NCBI GenBank assembly: GCA_965261945.1
Contig: CBDHEF010000002.1
Coordinates: forward strand, 558,001 to 622,000
Direction: 5' to 3'
Length of the DNA stretch: 64,000 nt
Source: VXOI01 sp965261945
Lineage (GTDB): Bacteria; Chloroflexota; Dehalococcoidia; Lucifugimonadales; UBA3495
Shown here: positions 1-7,972 of the stretch, piece by piece
How the letters are laid out: each line of letters starts with the position of its first letter
How positions within the stretch are numbered: the stretch's first letter is position 1
Made by a program: the position numbers and the translations under genes
Notes under the pieces: model-generated
The model's database searches: none
What the model was told of the DNA's origin: nothing
Seen by the model: only the letters and a program-made list of their open reading frames with translations

Positions 1-539
1 ATGCAGGCCGCGTCCACTTCGTCGCGGAGCAGAGCTCGTACTGCTTCCCGTTCGCCGCCGATGTGGTCGCCGTGTTTTCCGACCAGCAGGTCGAAGGCAA
101 CGGTCTCGATTTCCGCTCCGGCGCGCAGCCCGGCGCCGGCCAGATGGTGCAGCGGAATCAGGTTGGCTTGAGGAGAGTCCTTCGCTCCGAGGCCGACGCG
201 CTTGCCGGCGAGGGCGTCGAGGGAATCTATGGGAGCCGAGTCCTTTACGATTATCACCGAGGTTAGGTCCTGGTCGGTGTCTCGCATACAGATGGCCTCG
301 GCCCGGCGTTCCTGCCGTTGCGCCCCCGCCTTGGCTTGAAGCCAGGCCAGCGGGGAGTTCCAGGCCACGTCGACGTGGCCGGCCAAGTGGGACTCAACCT
401 GTCTCTCGTAATTGGAATAGAGAACGAAGTCGAAGTCGAGTCTGCGCCGCTGGAAATACTCTCGGAACCCCTCCCAGATGGTAACCACCTTGGCGTCGTA
501 GGCCACGGCGCCCATTAGAAGCGTGTCGTTTCTGCTCAT
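1..539 (-). CDS. PhnD-like substrate-binding domain protein (partial)
   Basis: The reading frame is open from ATG at 539 to the window edge, giving 179 residues with the C-terminus missing. It starts MSRNDTLLMGAVAYDAKVV and contains VDVAWNSPLAWL (about 55-66) and a SLDALAGKRVGLGAKDSPQ stretch (about 105-125). This is the pattern of the phosphonate/phosphate-type type-2 periplasmic binding fold (PhnD family). No signal peptide or lipobox is visible, so it may act in the cytoplasm or be a sensor rather than a transporter component. Its start overlaps the stop of the acyl-CoA dehydrogenase in an ATGA, so the two genes are translationally coupled. The ligand is unknown. The fold assignment is fairly secure; the role is inference. 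Confidence 0.72.
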   Translation of the reverse strand, partial: MSRNDTLLMGAVAYDAKVVTIWEGFREYFQRRRLDFDFVLYSNYERQVESHLAGHVDVAWNSPLAWLQAKAGAQRQERRAEAICMRDTDQDLTSVIIVKDSAPIDSLDALAGKRVGLGAKDSPQANLIPLHHLAGAGLRAGAEIETVAFDLLVGKHGDHIGGEREAVRALLRDEVDAAC

Positions 540-1669
540 GCGAACAGCTCCATGCCGCAGACGGCCTTGCCGATGAAGTCGAGAAGGGTGTCGGTGGTGG
601 GCGCCATCACGCCGGCGGCGCGGGCATCCCGGAAGTAGCGCTCCACCCCGACTTCCTTGCGGAAGGCAGCGCCGCCGCAGACCCGCATACCCAGGTCCAG
701 CGCCTGCGTTGACATCTCTCCAGCGGCTGCCTTGCACTCCAGCACTCGGAGCGCCGCGTCTTCTCTCCCGCTCTCCAGCGCACCGATGGTGTCGAACAGC
801 AAGGTGTGCGCGGAATCGGCTAGTATCTTCATGCGCGCGATGTAGTTGCGGGTGGTAGACGAGTCCGCCAAAACATCCCCGGTATGCTCGAATCTGGTGC
901 CGGAGGCGTGAGCTGCGGTGCGGCTGACGGCGGCCTGCATCAGTCCCACCGAGCAGGCCGCATTGCAGACGGAGAACATGGGCAGGACGATACCCAGCAT
1001 GGCGTCGAAGCCGCCGCCGTCGTCGCCCAGGATCGCGGAAGGCTCGATCACTACTCCCTGGGCCATCACTGGCAGGGAATCGTTCCCGCGCAGGCCAAGG
1101 CTGTTAAAAGGGCCCTGTACGGTCAGCCCGTCGGCGTCGGAGGGAACGAGCCAGAGGGTTGACATACCATCGGTTTGCATGGGCCTGGATGACCAGACGT
1201 ATGCCGTGGCCCGGGTGGCCGAAGTTATCCAGCTCTTGCGGGCGTCCAGGATGACAGAACCGTTTCGGCGGGTGGCGGTGCTGGTGGGGGCCCAGAACTG
1301 GCTTCGCGAAGAGGCTTCGCTGAACGCCAGGGTGCTCAGATGGTCGCCGCTGGCCGCCGTGCGCCGCACGGCTGCTGGGGCATGGGCTTCCAGAACGGCT
1401 GTGCCGGAGAAGTGCATGGCTGCAACCATGGCCGTGGAGCCGCACTCCCGGGCCAATCGCTCCACTATCGTGGCGGCGCCTCTGTGTCCCAGTCCCAGAC
1501 CACCGACCTCCGGGGCGCTCACCGCGCCCAGCAGTCCGGCCTCTTTGAGGGCGGCGATACCCTCGTCGGGGAATATGCCGCTGCCGTCTACTTCCGCCGC
1601 TCGCTCAGCGACAATGGAATTGCAAATTTCTTCCAGGATTTCCCGGTAATTGTCGGATGTGGCTTTCAT
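536..1669 (-). CDS. Acyl-CoA dehydrogenase family protein
   Basis: 377 residues, the usual length for the family. An all-helical N-terminal domain is followed by the middle-domain block LAFSEASSRSQFWAPTS (about 114-130) and KSWITSATRATAYVWSS (145-161), which contact FAD and substrate. The C-terminal helical domain ends with FRDARAAGVMAPTTDTLLDF, the typical end of these flavoproteins. It should oxidise an acyl-CoA at the alpha-beta bond, or be a related monooxygenase-type member; the catalytic Glu cannot be placed confidently. The ATG at 1669 follows a GAGGGG ribosome site. It is coupled by ATGA to the downstream PhnD-like gene. The CoA-transferases further upstream would supply CoA thioesters. 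Confidence 0.9.
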   Translation of the reverse strand: MKATSDNYREILEEICNSIVAERAAEVDGSGIFPDEGIAALKEAGLLGAVSAPEVGGLGLGHRGAATIVERLARECGSTAMVAAMHFSGTAVLEAHAPAAVRRTAASGDHLSTLAFSEASSRSQFWAPTSTATRRNGSVILDARKSWITSATRATAYVWSSRPMQTDGMSTLWLVPSDADGLTVQGPFNSLGLRGNDSLPVMAQGVVIEPSAILGDDGGGFDAMLGIVLPMFSVCNAACSVGLMQAAVSRTAAHASGTRFEHTGDVLADSSTTRNYIARMKILADSAHTLLFDTIGALESGREDAALRVLECKAAAGEMSTQALDLGMRVCGGAAFRKEVGVERYFRDARAAGVMAPTTDTLLDFIGKAVCGMELFA

Positions 1670-2167
1670 TTCCCCTCGCGTGTCAGGCTCGCGCCGATGA
1701 CTGCGAGGAGATAGTGAGCTACCCCTCCAGGCGGTCGGCGCGGCTAGAATTCCCGGTCCCGCCGGGAGCGGTGTTTACTCAGCGATATTGCATCGGATTC
1801 CTTCCTGACCTGCCGGCTCAAGGACGGCGGCCTCGGTCCCCCGGGTGGTTTAGCCCGCTATTTCGTCGACCGGAGCATATAGTAGCACAAAGGTGCGCTT
1901 TTTCAACTTGAAATGCCCACCATCGGAGTTTCATCCCAACGGTAGTGCAGTCTGCTTGTTACGTCCCAGTGAATCGGAGCAATTTTCAAAGGGCGTTTCC
2001 GTTCGGCTTGAGGTTCGACCCTGCGCGATTCGGCTGGATACGAACACCGATACGCCCGGGGAACACTGGCACAAGCGCTGCACACACAACGGGGCACACC
2101 GGGCTGGCAAACCGGGCCTTCTTCTCTCGGAACCGGGATCGCTTCAATGCTGATTGCTGGGAGACGA
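1670..2167. other. Intergenic region, no gene seen
   Basis: About 500 bases between two minus-strand genes. Short open frames exist on both strands but none has a credible ribosome site, recognisable motif or neighbour logic. GC-rich imperfect repeats of an accgggc type occur around 2085-2140. A promoter for the acyl-CoA dehydrogenase unit is expected near 1700-1850, but I cannot place it with confidence. Confidence 0.5.
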
Positions 2168-3388
2168 TTATTCGAGAACACCATCGGTCTCCAGAGAGCG
2201 GTACTCTTCCTCGCTAAGGCCGATTACTTCGCGCAGGAAGTGCTCGGTGTGCTGGCCCAACAGTGGCGCGGGGGTATCTAGGCTGCCGGGAGTGAGAGAC
2301 AGCTCGAACTCGCTGCAGTCAGTGGCGTAGGGGCCGATCTCGGGGTGATCCAGCCAGCGGAAATGCCGGCGGTGTTGCAGTTGCGGGTCGTCGAAAAGGT
2401 CGCGCGGGTCATTGACCATCCCTGCCGGGACTCTCGCCTCGTTCAGCCTTCCCATCAGGTAACGCTGATCATGTTGGCTGGTCCATTGGGCTAACAGGCG
2501 GTCAAGCTCGTCCTCGTTGGCCCTGCGTCCCAGCAGGGTTGCGAAGCCGTCGGCGTGGAGCAGGCCACCCTCCGGCTCGGCTATGGCGAGAAGCGTTTGC
2601 CACTGGCCCTCGGTCACGCAGGCCAAGGCCAGCCAGCGGTCTACCCCGGTGCAGGGATATACGCCGTGGGGTGCGGCTCCAGGGTCGCGGTTGCCCTGTC
2701 GCCCCTGCTCGCGTCCGTTGGCGGTGTAGTCCAGCAGTAACGGCGCGAGGAAGTGCATCGAAGTTTCGAGTTGCGACAGGTCCAGGTGACGCCCTTCGCC
2801 GGTACGGCGGCTGTGGTCCAAGGCCGCCAGTATCGCAGCCACGGCGAATCGGGGGACGATGAAGTCGGTGTAGGCGCCATAGGGGTTGACCGGAGTGCGG
2901 TCGGGCCAGCCGGTCACGTTGGTCAGGCCCACCAGAGACGACAACACCGGGCCGAAGCCGGGCTGCCGCTCCATTGGCCCGCCGCGTCCCATCATCGAGG
3001 CGCTGAACATCACCAGCGACGGGTTGACTGCCCGCAGCTCCTCGAACCCCAAGCCCCAGTCCTCCATGGTGCCGGGGGTGAAATTCTCGGTCACAATGTG
3101 CGCCCATCCAGCCAACCGCAGCATCAACTCGCAGGCGCGGGGGTGGCGCATATCCACGGTGATGCCCATCTTGTTGGCGTTGTAGCTGGCGAAGTAGGCG
3201 CTTCTATTGATGCCGGCCACCCCGTCGGGAAAGGGCGCTGCCGAGCGCAGCGTGCCGGGACGCTTGGCCGACTCTACCCGCACCACAGTGGCGCCGTATT
3301 CGCCCAGGTACTTGGTGGTCATCGGTCCCACGGCGACCCAGCAGAAGTCTAGGACGTTGACGCCGTCCAGCGGTTTTTGCGCCGTCAT
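2168..3388 (-). CDS. CaiB/BaiF class III CoA-transferase, likely catalytic subunit
   Basis: 406 residues. The N-terminus KPLDGVNVLDFCWVAVGP and the YGATVVRVES block (31-40) are the CoA-binding start of family III transferases. TGEGRHLDLSQLE (197-209) is the second signature. Asp175 in GAYTDFIV sits about 22 residues before TGEG, the place of the Asp that forms the acyl-aspartyl anhydride in formyl-CoA transferase. It should move CoA from a donor thioester to a carboxylic acid. It overlaps the upstream CaiB gene by an ATGA (3385-3388), so the two are probably made together as a heteromer, as in BbsEF benzylsuccinate CoA-transferase. The acid substrate is unknown. Confidence 0.9.
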   Translation of the reverse strand: MTAQKPLDGVNVLDFCWVAVGPMTTKYLGEYGATVVRVESAKRPGTLRSAAPFPDGVAGINRSAYFASYNANKMGITVDMRHPRACELMLRLAGWAHIVTENFTPGTMEDWGLGFEELRAVNPSLVMFSASMMGRGGPMERQPGFGPVLSSLVGLTNVTGWPDRTPVNPYGAYTDFIVPRFAVAAILAALDHSRRTGEGRHLDLSQLETSMHFLAPLLLDYTANGREQGRQGNRDPGAAPHGVYPCTGVDRWLALACVTEGQWQTLLAIAEPEGGLLHADGFATLLGRRANEDELDRLLAQWTSQHDQRYLMGRLNEARVPAGMVNDPRDLFDDPQLQHRRHFRWLDHPEIGPYATDCSEFELSLTPGSLDTPAPLLGQHTEHFLREVIGLSEEEYRSLETDGVLE

Positions 3389-4644
3389 ATCACCCCGCCG
3401 CGCCGCAACGCTTCTATTTCCGTCGCTGACAGACCCAACTCGCCGCGGTACACTTCGACGTTGTGCTCGCCCACCAATGGGGCGCGGCGGCGCAGACCCG
3501 CCACCGCCGAGCCGTCGCCGTTCTTGATGAAGGCGCCGGGATAGTCAATCGCCGTCCCCAGCTCCGGGTGTTCCAGCGCGATGAAGTAGCCGCGGGCCTC
3601 CAACTGCGGGTGCTGCCGCAGATCCGAGGGCGTGGCAACGGGGAAGAGCAGGATGCGTCGACTCACGCTCTCGCGGGTAAGCTCTTCGCGGGTGTGCCGG
3701 AGGAAGAACTCGGCCATCGGCCCGACCACGGTATCCATAACTTCCGGGGTGATGCGTCCGTAGCCCATGCTTTCCCACTCAAAGGCCTGGAGCGAAGCCA
3801 CATCGAAGCCATCCTCCTCCATCCACTGGAAGAGGGCGCGGGTGCTGGGAGCAACGCCGCCGCCCTGGAGCATATAGTTGACGTAACCGTCGGCGCAGGG
3901 CCAGTTGATTCGCACCCGGTTCTCGCCGGAGGTCTGGCGGTAGACGCCCATGCGCTGCAACACCGCGCCCTCTATGTCCCAAATCTGCGGGGCGTGGGCC
4001 AGCGTCCGCGCCACCGCCTGCTGGCAGGAAACGTCAACGTGCTGCCCCTCGCCGGTGAGGGCGCGGTGGGTGTGGGCCAGCATCGCCCCGGTTGCCGCCG
4101 CCGCCGAGCCGTGCAGGAAGAAGTGGGGGAAGCTCGGCCGCAACGGAGCGCGGTCGGGGTCGCCGGTCAGGTGCATGAAACCGCCCAGAGCCATGCCGGT
4201 GATGTCTGCCGCCGGGAAGCCCGCATAGGGCCCGTCCTGGCCGAAGGCGGTGACGGATACCATGACCACACGAGGGTTGAGTTCAGAGAGCCGAGAGAAG
4301 CCCAAACCGAGACCGTCAAGATATCCGGGGTCGAAGGATTCGATGACGAAATCTGCGGACTTTACCATCCGGCCCAGCAGGGCACGCCCGTCGGGATGCT
4401 CCAGGTCGAGCGTGACGCCCCGCTTGTTGGCGGAGTAGGCCCACCAGTACAGGCTCTTGTCCGGGGTCGGATCATCTCCGTAGAACGGGCCAACCTGCCG
4501 GGCCGCGCTGCCGCCGGGAGGCTCCACCTGCACCACGTCTGCGCCAAGATCGCCCAGGATCTTGCCGCAGAGCAACCCCCGCTCGTCGGTCAGGTCCAGC
4601 ACCCGGTAGGGACTCAGCAGCATTTCTTGTGATGAATCGGGCAT
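3385..4644 (-). CDS. CaiB/BaiF class III CoA-transferase, probable non-catalytic partner
   Basis: 419 residues. Family features are SPYRVLDLTDERGLLCGKIL (11-30), LGADVVQVEPPGG (33-45) and TGEGQHVDVSCQQ (197-209). At the position where its downstream partner has Asp175, this protein reads RPSFPHFFLHGSAAAA (170-184) with no Asp, so the anhydride-forming residue seems to be lost. BbsEF-type heteromers likewise have one subunit with the Asp and one without. The gene overlaps the next by four bases. Alternatives are a separate enzyme using another residue or a structural paralogue. The family call is secure; the loss of catalysis rests on my hand alignment. Confidence 0.88.
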   Translation of the reverse strand: MPDSSQEMLLSPYRVLDLTDERGLLCGKILGDLGADVVQVEPPGGSAARQVGPFYGDDPTPDKSLYWWAYSANKRGVTLDLEHPDGRALLGRMVKSADFVIESFDPGYLDGLGLGFSRLSELNPRVVMVSVTAFGQDGPYAGFPAADITGMALGGFMHLTGDPDRAPLRPSFPHFFLHGSAAAATGAMLAHTHRALTGEGQHVDVSCQQAVARTLAHAPQIWDIEGAVLQRMGVYRQTSGENRVRINWPCADGYVNYMLQGGGVAPSTRALFQWMEEDGFDVASLQAFEWESMGYGRITPEVMDTVVGPMAEFFLRHTREELTRESVSRRILLFPVATPSDLRQHPQLEARGYFIALEHPELGTAIDYPGAFIKNGDGSAVAGLRRRAPLVGEHNVEVYRGELGLSATEIEALRRGGVI

Positions 4645-4737
4645 GGCTCACGGAAATGTATGGAGAATCTGCGGACATTCTATGCCCCTGCCGGGTTTCG
4701 TCAAGGCTTGAACGGTTCTTGAGTAGTTCAGGCCCCG

Positions 4738-4773
4738 GAGTTGGAGCAAGGGCGTGAGTTGGAGCGGGGGCGT
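4738..4773. repeat. 18-bp tandem duplication
   Basis: Two adjacent 18-base copies (4738-4755 and 4756-4773) starting gagttggagc and differing at two bases. They lie between the divergent CaiB gene and the SEC-C mini-gene. Confidence 0.85.
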
Positions 4774-4825
4774 GATAAGATACGTGGCGTCCTAACCTGA
4801 CAATCCCACCCGAAGCCGAGTCTGC

Positions 4826-4987
4826 ATGACGACAAGAACCAATTGGCACAGCGCCCATCCCCCGGCCTGCACCTGCGCCCGGTGCGCCGAGAAGCGAACG
4901 GTGCGCGGGGAGCGCACCAAGATAGGCCGGAACGAAAAATGCCCTTGCGGCAGCGGCAAGAAATACAAACGATGCCACGGAACATAA
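4826..4987 (+). CDS. SEC-C motif mini-protein (53 aa)
   Basis: A 53-residue frame starting at ATG 4826 and ending TAA 4985-4987. The C-terminal half is RNEKCPCGSGKKYKRCHG (36-52), an almost perfect SEC-C zinc-binding motif, the C-terminal element of SecA that also occurs in many small or fused proteins. A second CxCxxC cluster precedes it at residues 15-20. The protein would be a free-standing zinc-binding peptide, possibly binding SecB, ribosomes or nucleic acid; that is inference. It is divergent from the CaiB pair and convergent with msrB. No strong ribosome site is visible upstream. The motif is too specific to be chance, but expression as a separate protein is not proven. Confidence 0.75.
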   Translation: MTTRTNWHSAHPPACTCARCAEKRTVRGERTKIGRNEKCPCGSGKKYKRCHGT

Positions 4988-5036
4988 AGGTCATGGGCCT
5001 GTAAAAGGCTTCGCCGGTACGCAAATGGCGACCCTT

Positions 5037-5060
5037 GTGACAATCTACGTGACAATCTAC
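5037..5060. repeat. Perfect 12-bp tandem duplication
   Basis: gtgacaatctac occurs twice in direct succession (5037-5048 and 5049-5060), in the non-coding spacer between the SEC-C gene and msrB. Confidence 0.9.
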
Positions 5061-5221
5061 GACCGCAGCCCCTGGCAATTCTCGGACTTCTGCCGGAGCG
5101 ATGGGCGGCGGAGGGGGGAAAACGTCCGTAGCCCGCCGCCGGTGTCGCCCCTGATTTCCCGGCGCGGAGTTGCTGTAGCCGTGTTGCGCCGGCTGCCGCG
5201 CCATGGACGCGGCGGCCCTTT

Positions 5222-5241
5222 GCGAATCTACGCGAATCTAC
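5222..5241. repeat. Perfect 10-bp tandem duplication
   Basis: gcgaatctac occurs twice in succession at the very end of msrB; the second copy overlaps its last bases. It shares the aatctac core with the 5037-5060 duplication. Confidence 0.85.
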
Positions 5242-5612
5242 CTTTGTGCCGGGACGAAGCTCATGGACAGGGAGTTTACGCAGTGGCGAGTGTTCTTCTG
5301 CGTCAGCCGCTCTCCCAGGAATACGTGTCCTAAATGACCGCCGCAGTTGGCGCACTCTATTTCGATGCGATGCCCGTCAGGGTCCGGCAGTCGCCTCACG
5401 GCGCCGGTGATCTCGTCGTCAAACGCTGGCCAGCCGCAACGCGCATTGAACTTGTCGGTCGAGGAATACAGTTCAGCATTGCAGCGGCGGCAGATGTAGA
5501 CCCCTTTCTCGTAGAAATCGTCGTATTCTCCGCTGAAGGGCCGTTCCGTGCCCTTCAGCTCGATGACGTGTTTTTCCTGCGGGGTGAGAGAGTTGTAGGT
5601 AGACTTTTCCAT
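5238..5612 (-). CDS. msrB: Peptide-methionine (R)-S-oxide reductase MsrB
   Basis: 124 residues, a standard single-domain MsrB. It reduces the R epimer of methionine sulfoxide in proteins during oxidative-damage repair. The two zinc CxxC pairs are Cys41/44 (CRRC) and Cys87/90 (CANC). The family landmarks RCGWPAF (58-64) and GGHLGHVF are present. The catalytic Cys111 lies in RHCVNSLSM. A resolving Cys is not obvious; regeneration may use another Cys or thioredoxin directly. The gene stands alone, convergent with the SEC-C mini-gene. Confidence 0.96.
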   Translation of the reverse strand: MEKSTYNSLTPQEKHVIELKGTERPFSGEYDDFYEKGVYICRRCNAELYSSTDKFNARCGWPAFDDEITGAVRRLPDPDGHRIEIECANCGGHLGHVFLGERLTQKNTRHCVNSLSMSFVPAQR

Positions 5613-5661
5613 CGGCCAAAAGCTCCAATTAAGCGGATTTACGGCAACAGGCAGGCGATAT

Positions 5662-5976
5662 TCAGAATACCGGACGGATCCCCAGCCTCGCCATGACTGC
5701 CTCGGCGAAAGACACGCTCACGTTTACTGGTTCGGAGTCGTCATCTTCTCCTTTCATTTGCATAAAGACCAGTGTCCCCTCGCGGGTGATGGTGGCCGGG
5801 AATTCGATGAACTGGAAATACTGGGGAATCATACGTTCCAGCATAATGGCGATGAGTTCGGGGTCGTGATCGGACATGGCCATTTTCCAGAGCGGCGACT
5901 CCTTGATGCGCGGCGCGAGCCAGTCGGCCATTGCCTCCAGTCCCAGTTCGTCCAGCGGACTGTTCATCTTGAGCAT
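5662..5976 (-). CDS. Small conserved-looking hypothetical protein
   Basis: 104 residues, not recognised. It is acidic and soluble with no membrane segment. The N-terminal half is helical (LDELGLEAMADWLAPRIKES; PELIAIMLERMIPQYFQF) and the middle looks like beta strands (FPATITREGTLVFMQMK). It ends with SFAEAVMARLGIRPVF. Codon use matches its neighbours, and the frame fills the interval between msrB and the upstream spacer, supporting a real gene. It is about 50 bases upstream of msrB on the same strand and could be co-transcribed. No function is proposed. Confidence 0.65.
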   Translation of the reverse strand: MLKMNSPLDELGLEAMADWLAPRIKESPLWKMAMSDHDPELIAIMLERMIPQYFQFIEFPATITREGTLVFMQMKGEDDDSEPVNVSVSFAEAVMARLGIRPVF

Positions 5977-6025
5977 GAAGGTTCCTCACCGGCCCTGAGC
6001 AAAAGAGCCTGGAGTTGTCAAATGA

Positions 6026-6054
6026 AGGCCATGGGACTGTAGGCCATGGGACTT
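6026..6054. repeat. 15-bp tandem duplication
   Basis: aggccatgggactgt (6026-6040) is followed directly by a near-identical copy starting at 6041. Non-coding, upstream of the 5662-5976 gene. Confidence 0.8.
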
Positions 6055-6137
6055 CGGCAAAGCCGGACTTTCGCGTGAAAAACGGAGTGGCACCCCGCTC
6101 CTTAAACATCTTAGCCTCATCATCCGGTTAATGCTAG

Positions 6138-6560
6138 CAGCCTGTCCGAGGATTACTGGAGCAGGTTAGCCGGAGAGCCGGCCAAGCCCCGGCCAGCACC
6201 AAACGCCTCAGCAATATACTGCGCTCTCCCAAATGGTCTCATGCACTCCTGGAAACATTCCTCTGGCGCCGGGCAGACCAGGACCTGACCCGGCTGGAGG
6301 AACAGGACGAAATGGCCCTGGCCATCTGGGACGAGAGCGTACTGGAGAAGCCGGAAAGCATCGCCTTGGAGAGGGGCCTTGCCCAATGCGCCGGGCATCG
6401 GCAAAGGCGGGTGGTCCACGTCTTCGACCGGGGGGCTCGCCAGCGCCCCCGGCGACGTGATCGCTATGCCCGGGTATGTCGGACGAGCCGGAGATGTCTA
6501 GCCTGCCCTAACACTCCCTTCACTTTCCTTTGGAATTGCGCACCCCAACTCACTTCGTAA
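6138..6560 (+). pseudogene. Decayed transposase fragment
   Basis: Read from just after a TAG at 6135, this frame gives an N-terminal-like transposase segment: LRSPKWSHALLETFLWRR, then AIWDESVLEKPESIALERGL, then RVVHVFDRG. The WDESVLEKPES and HVFDRG blocks recall DDE transposases of IS4-like elements found in Chloroflexota. There is no plausible start, and after DRG the sequence becomes arginine-rich nonsense, suggesting a frameshift. The rest of the catalytic domain is missing. It lies in a long non-coding interval, as expected for a dead insertion. Family-level naming is from memory and only moderate. Confidence 0.55.
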
Positions 6561-7055
6561 CTGTAGCACGCTACCTTATGTGGGCCACTGTTCTAGCGGC
6601 CCAGTGGCACATCTTGCTGCCTCCCCTGGCAGTCAAGGGCGCCGCCGAGAATTTGGGCCACTGGGGCGGTGGAATAGTGTATCACTGAGGTGATGACTGA
6701 CGGCCTGTCTGCCTCCAAGCCATCTATCATGGGAGGCTTGCGGCGCCACGTCTCCAAGTTCGATTTCACCTCGGGAATCACCCCGACAGACAATCTGTCG
6801 GTGCAATACCAGTAGGTTGACTCTTCCGTATAGATGGTTGGTCGGCTGCCATCGTTATTCCGGTGGCCGCCATAATTCACGAGGTCCCGAGTGACCCACA
6901 GCCGAGCCTCTGGGTTCCAGCCGCTTCCTTCGCATGGTCAAGACTTCCTCCGAAACGACGGAGGGGAGATGTTGTCATCCGTCAACACAAGAGTGCGAAC
7001 CTGCTGGGGCATCGGCAGGCTCTTGCCTGAGCACACCGGTTCAAGTCCCGCCCGA
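6561..7055. other. Intergenic region with no convincing gene
   Basis: About 495 bases. The longest frame (6593-6880, minus, 95 codons) has no recognisable motif and an unusual composition, so it is not called. A short tRNA-like patch (GGTTCAAGTCCC at about 7040-7053) does not fold into a tRNA. The interval follows the dead transposase and may be decayed mobile DNA. Confidence 0.45.
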
Positions 7056-7901
7056 TCAGGTCAGGGAGAAGAATTCCATCACCGGGCCAAAAGCCTCCGG
7101 TTCCATCAGCGTGGGCGCATGGCCCACCCCCGGGACTTCCACCATGCGGCAGTCCTTCATCTCCGCCAACATACGTTGGGCTATCTCCGTTGAGAGCAGG
7201 TCGCTGTCGCAGCCCCGCACCAGCAGCGCCGGGCCGGGGATCCGCCGCGCCAGGTTCCAGGCCCCTTCCGGGTCGGGACGGCGCGGATCGGTGCGGACTG
7301 CCGGGTCCATCTTCCAGGCGTAGCCGCCGTCGGGCCCGGCCTTGACCGCATATCCGGCGGCGACCTGCTGTTGGGCGTCGCTCAGGGCGCTGAAGCCGAC
7401 CCGCTGCTCCCGGTGCCAGACTATCACTTCATCCATGGTCTCAAAGGTGGTAACTGCACCCCGGGTGCCGGTGGCGATGCGTTTCCCGCCCCTGGGGTCA
7501 ATTTCGGGGCCGATATCGTTCAGGATGGTGCGTTCCACCCGCTCGGGGTAGGTACCGGCGTAGGTCAGAGAAATGCGGCCCCCCATGGAGGTGCCCACCA
7601 GCGAGAAGCGCTCGAAACCGAGGGCCTGTCGCAGCCCTTCGAAGTCGGCCACGTAGGCATCGTTGGAGTAATCGCCGTCGGCAGCCCAATCGCTGTCGCC
7701 GCGGCCGCGGACATCAACGGATATTACGTGGTAACGGGGCACAAAGTGGGGAGCAAGGTTGTCGAAGGCGTGGGCGTTCCCGGTCAGGCCATGGATCATG
7801 ACGACCGGCGGCGCCCCGGCATCGCCCCATTCCAGGTAGTGCAGGTTGAGGTCGCCAACCTTCACGAAACGGTCTACTGCATCGGTTGTCCGCATGGCCA
7901 T
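7056..7901 (-). CDS. Alpha/beta hydrolase
   Basis: 281 residues with the full alpha/beta-hydrolase layout. The oxyanion motif is HGLTG (37-41), the nucleophile elbow GTSMGG (103-108, Ser105), the acid Asp234 in RGCDSDLL and the base His261 in GVGHAP. The VDVRGRGDSD strand-turn (62-71) is also typical. It hydrolyses an ester, lactone or C-C bond in the cytoplasm; the substrate cannot be read. It lies just downstream of a flavin monooxygenase on the same strand, a pairing common in catabolic pathways where a Baeyer-Villiger-like or ring-opening oxygenation is followed by hydrolysis. Confidence 0.92.
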   Translation of the reverse strand: MAMRTTDAVDRFVKVGDLNLHYLEWGDAGAPPVVMIHGLTGNAHAFDNLAPHFVPRYHVISVDVRGRGDSDWAADGDYSNDAYVADFEGLRQALGFERFSLVGTSMGGRISLTYAGTYPERVERTILNDIGPEIDPRGGKRIATGTRGAVTTFETMDEVIVWHREQRVGFSALSDAQQQVAAGYAVKAGPDGGYAWKMDPAVRTDPRRPDPEGAWNLARRIPGPALLVRGCDSDLLSTEIAQRMLAEMKDCRMVEVPGVGHAPTLMEPEAFGPVMEFFSLT

Positions 7902-7972
7902 AGGGCCTCCGTATTTTTATGGGACTGGTTTCCCCGCGATTCACAAGCCCCCGGCCCTGCCGGGAAATTCCC

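Noticed and set aside
6593..6880. 95-codon minus-strand frame in a decayed spacer
   Set aside because: No recognisable motif, no ribosome site and odd composition; it could not be supported as a gene.
7028..7062. tRNA-like T-arm sequence (GGTTCAAGTCCC) near 7040
   Set aside because: The five-base T stem does not pair and no acceptor, D or anticodon arm can be built around it.
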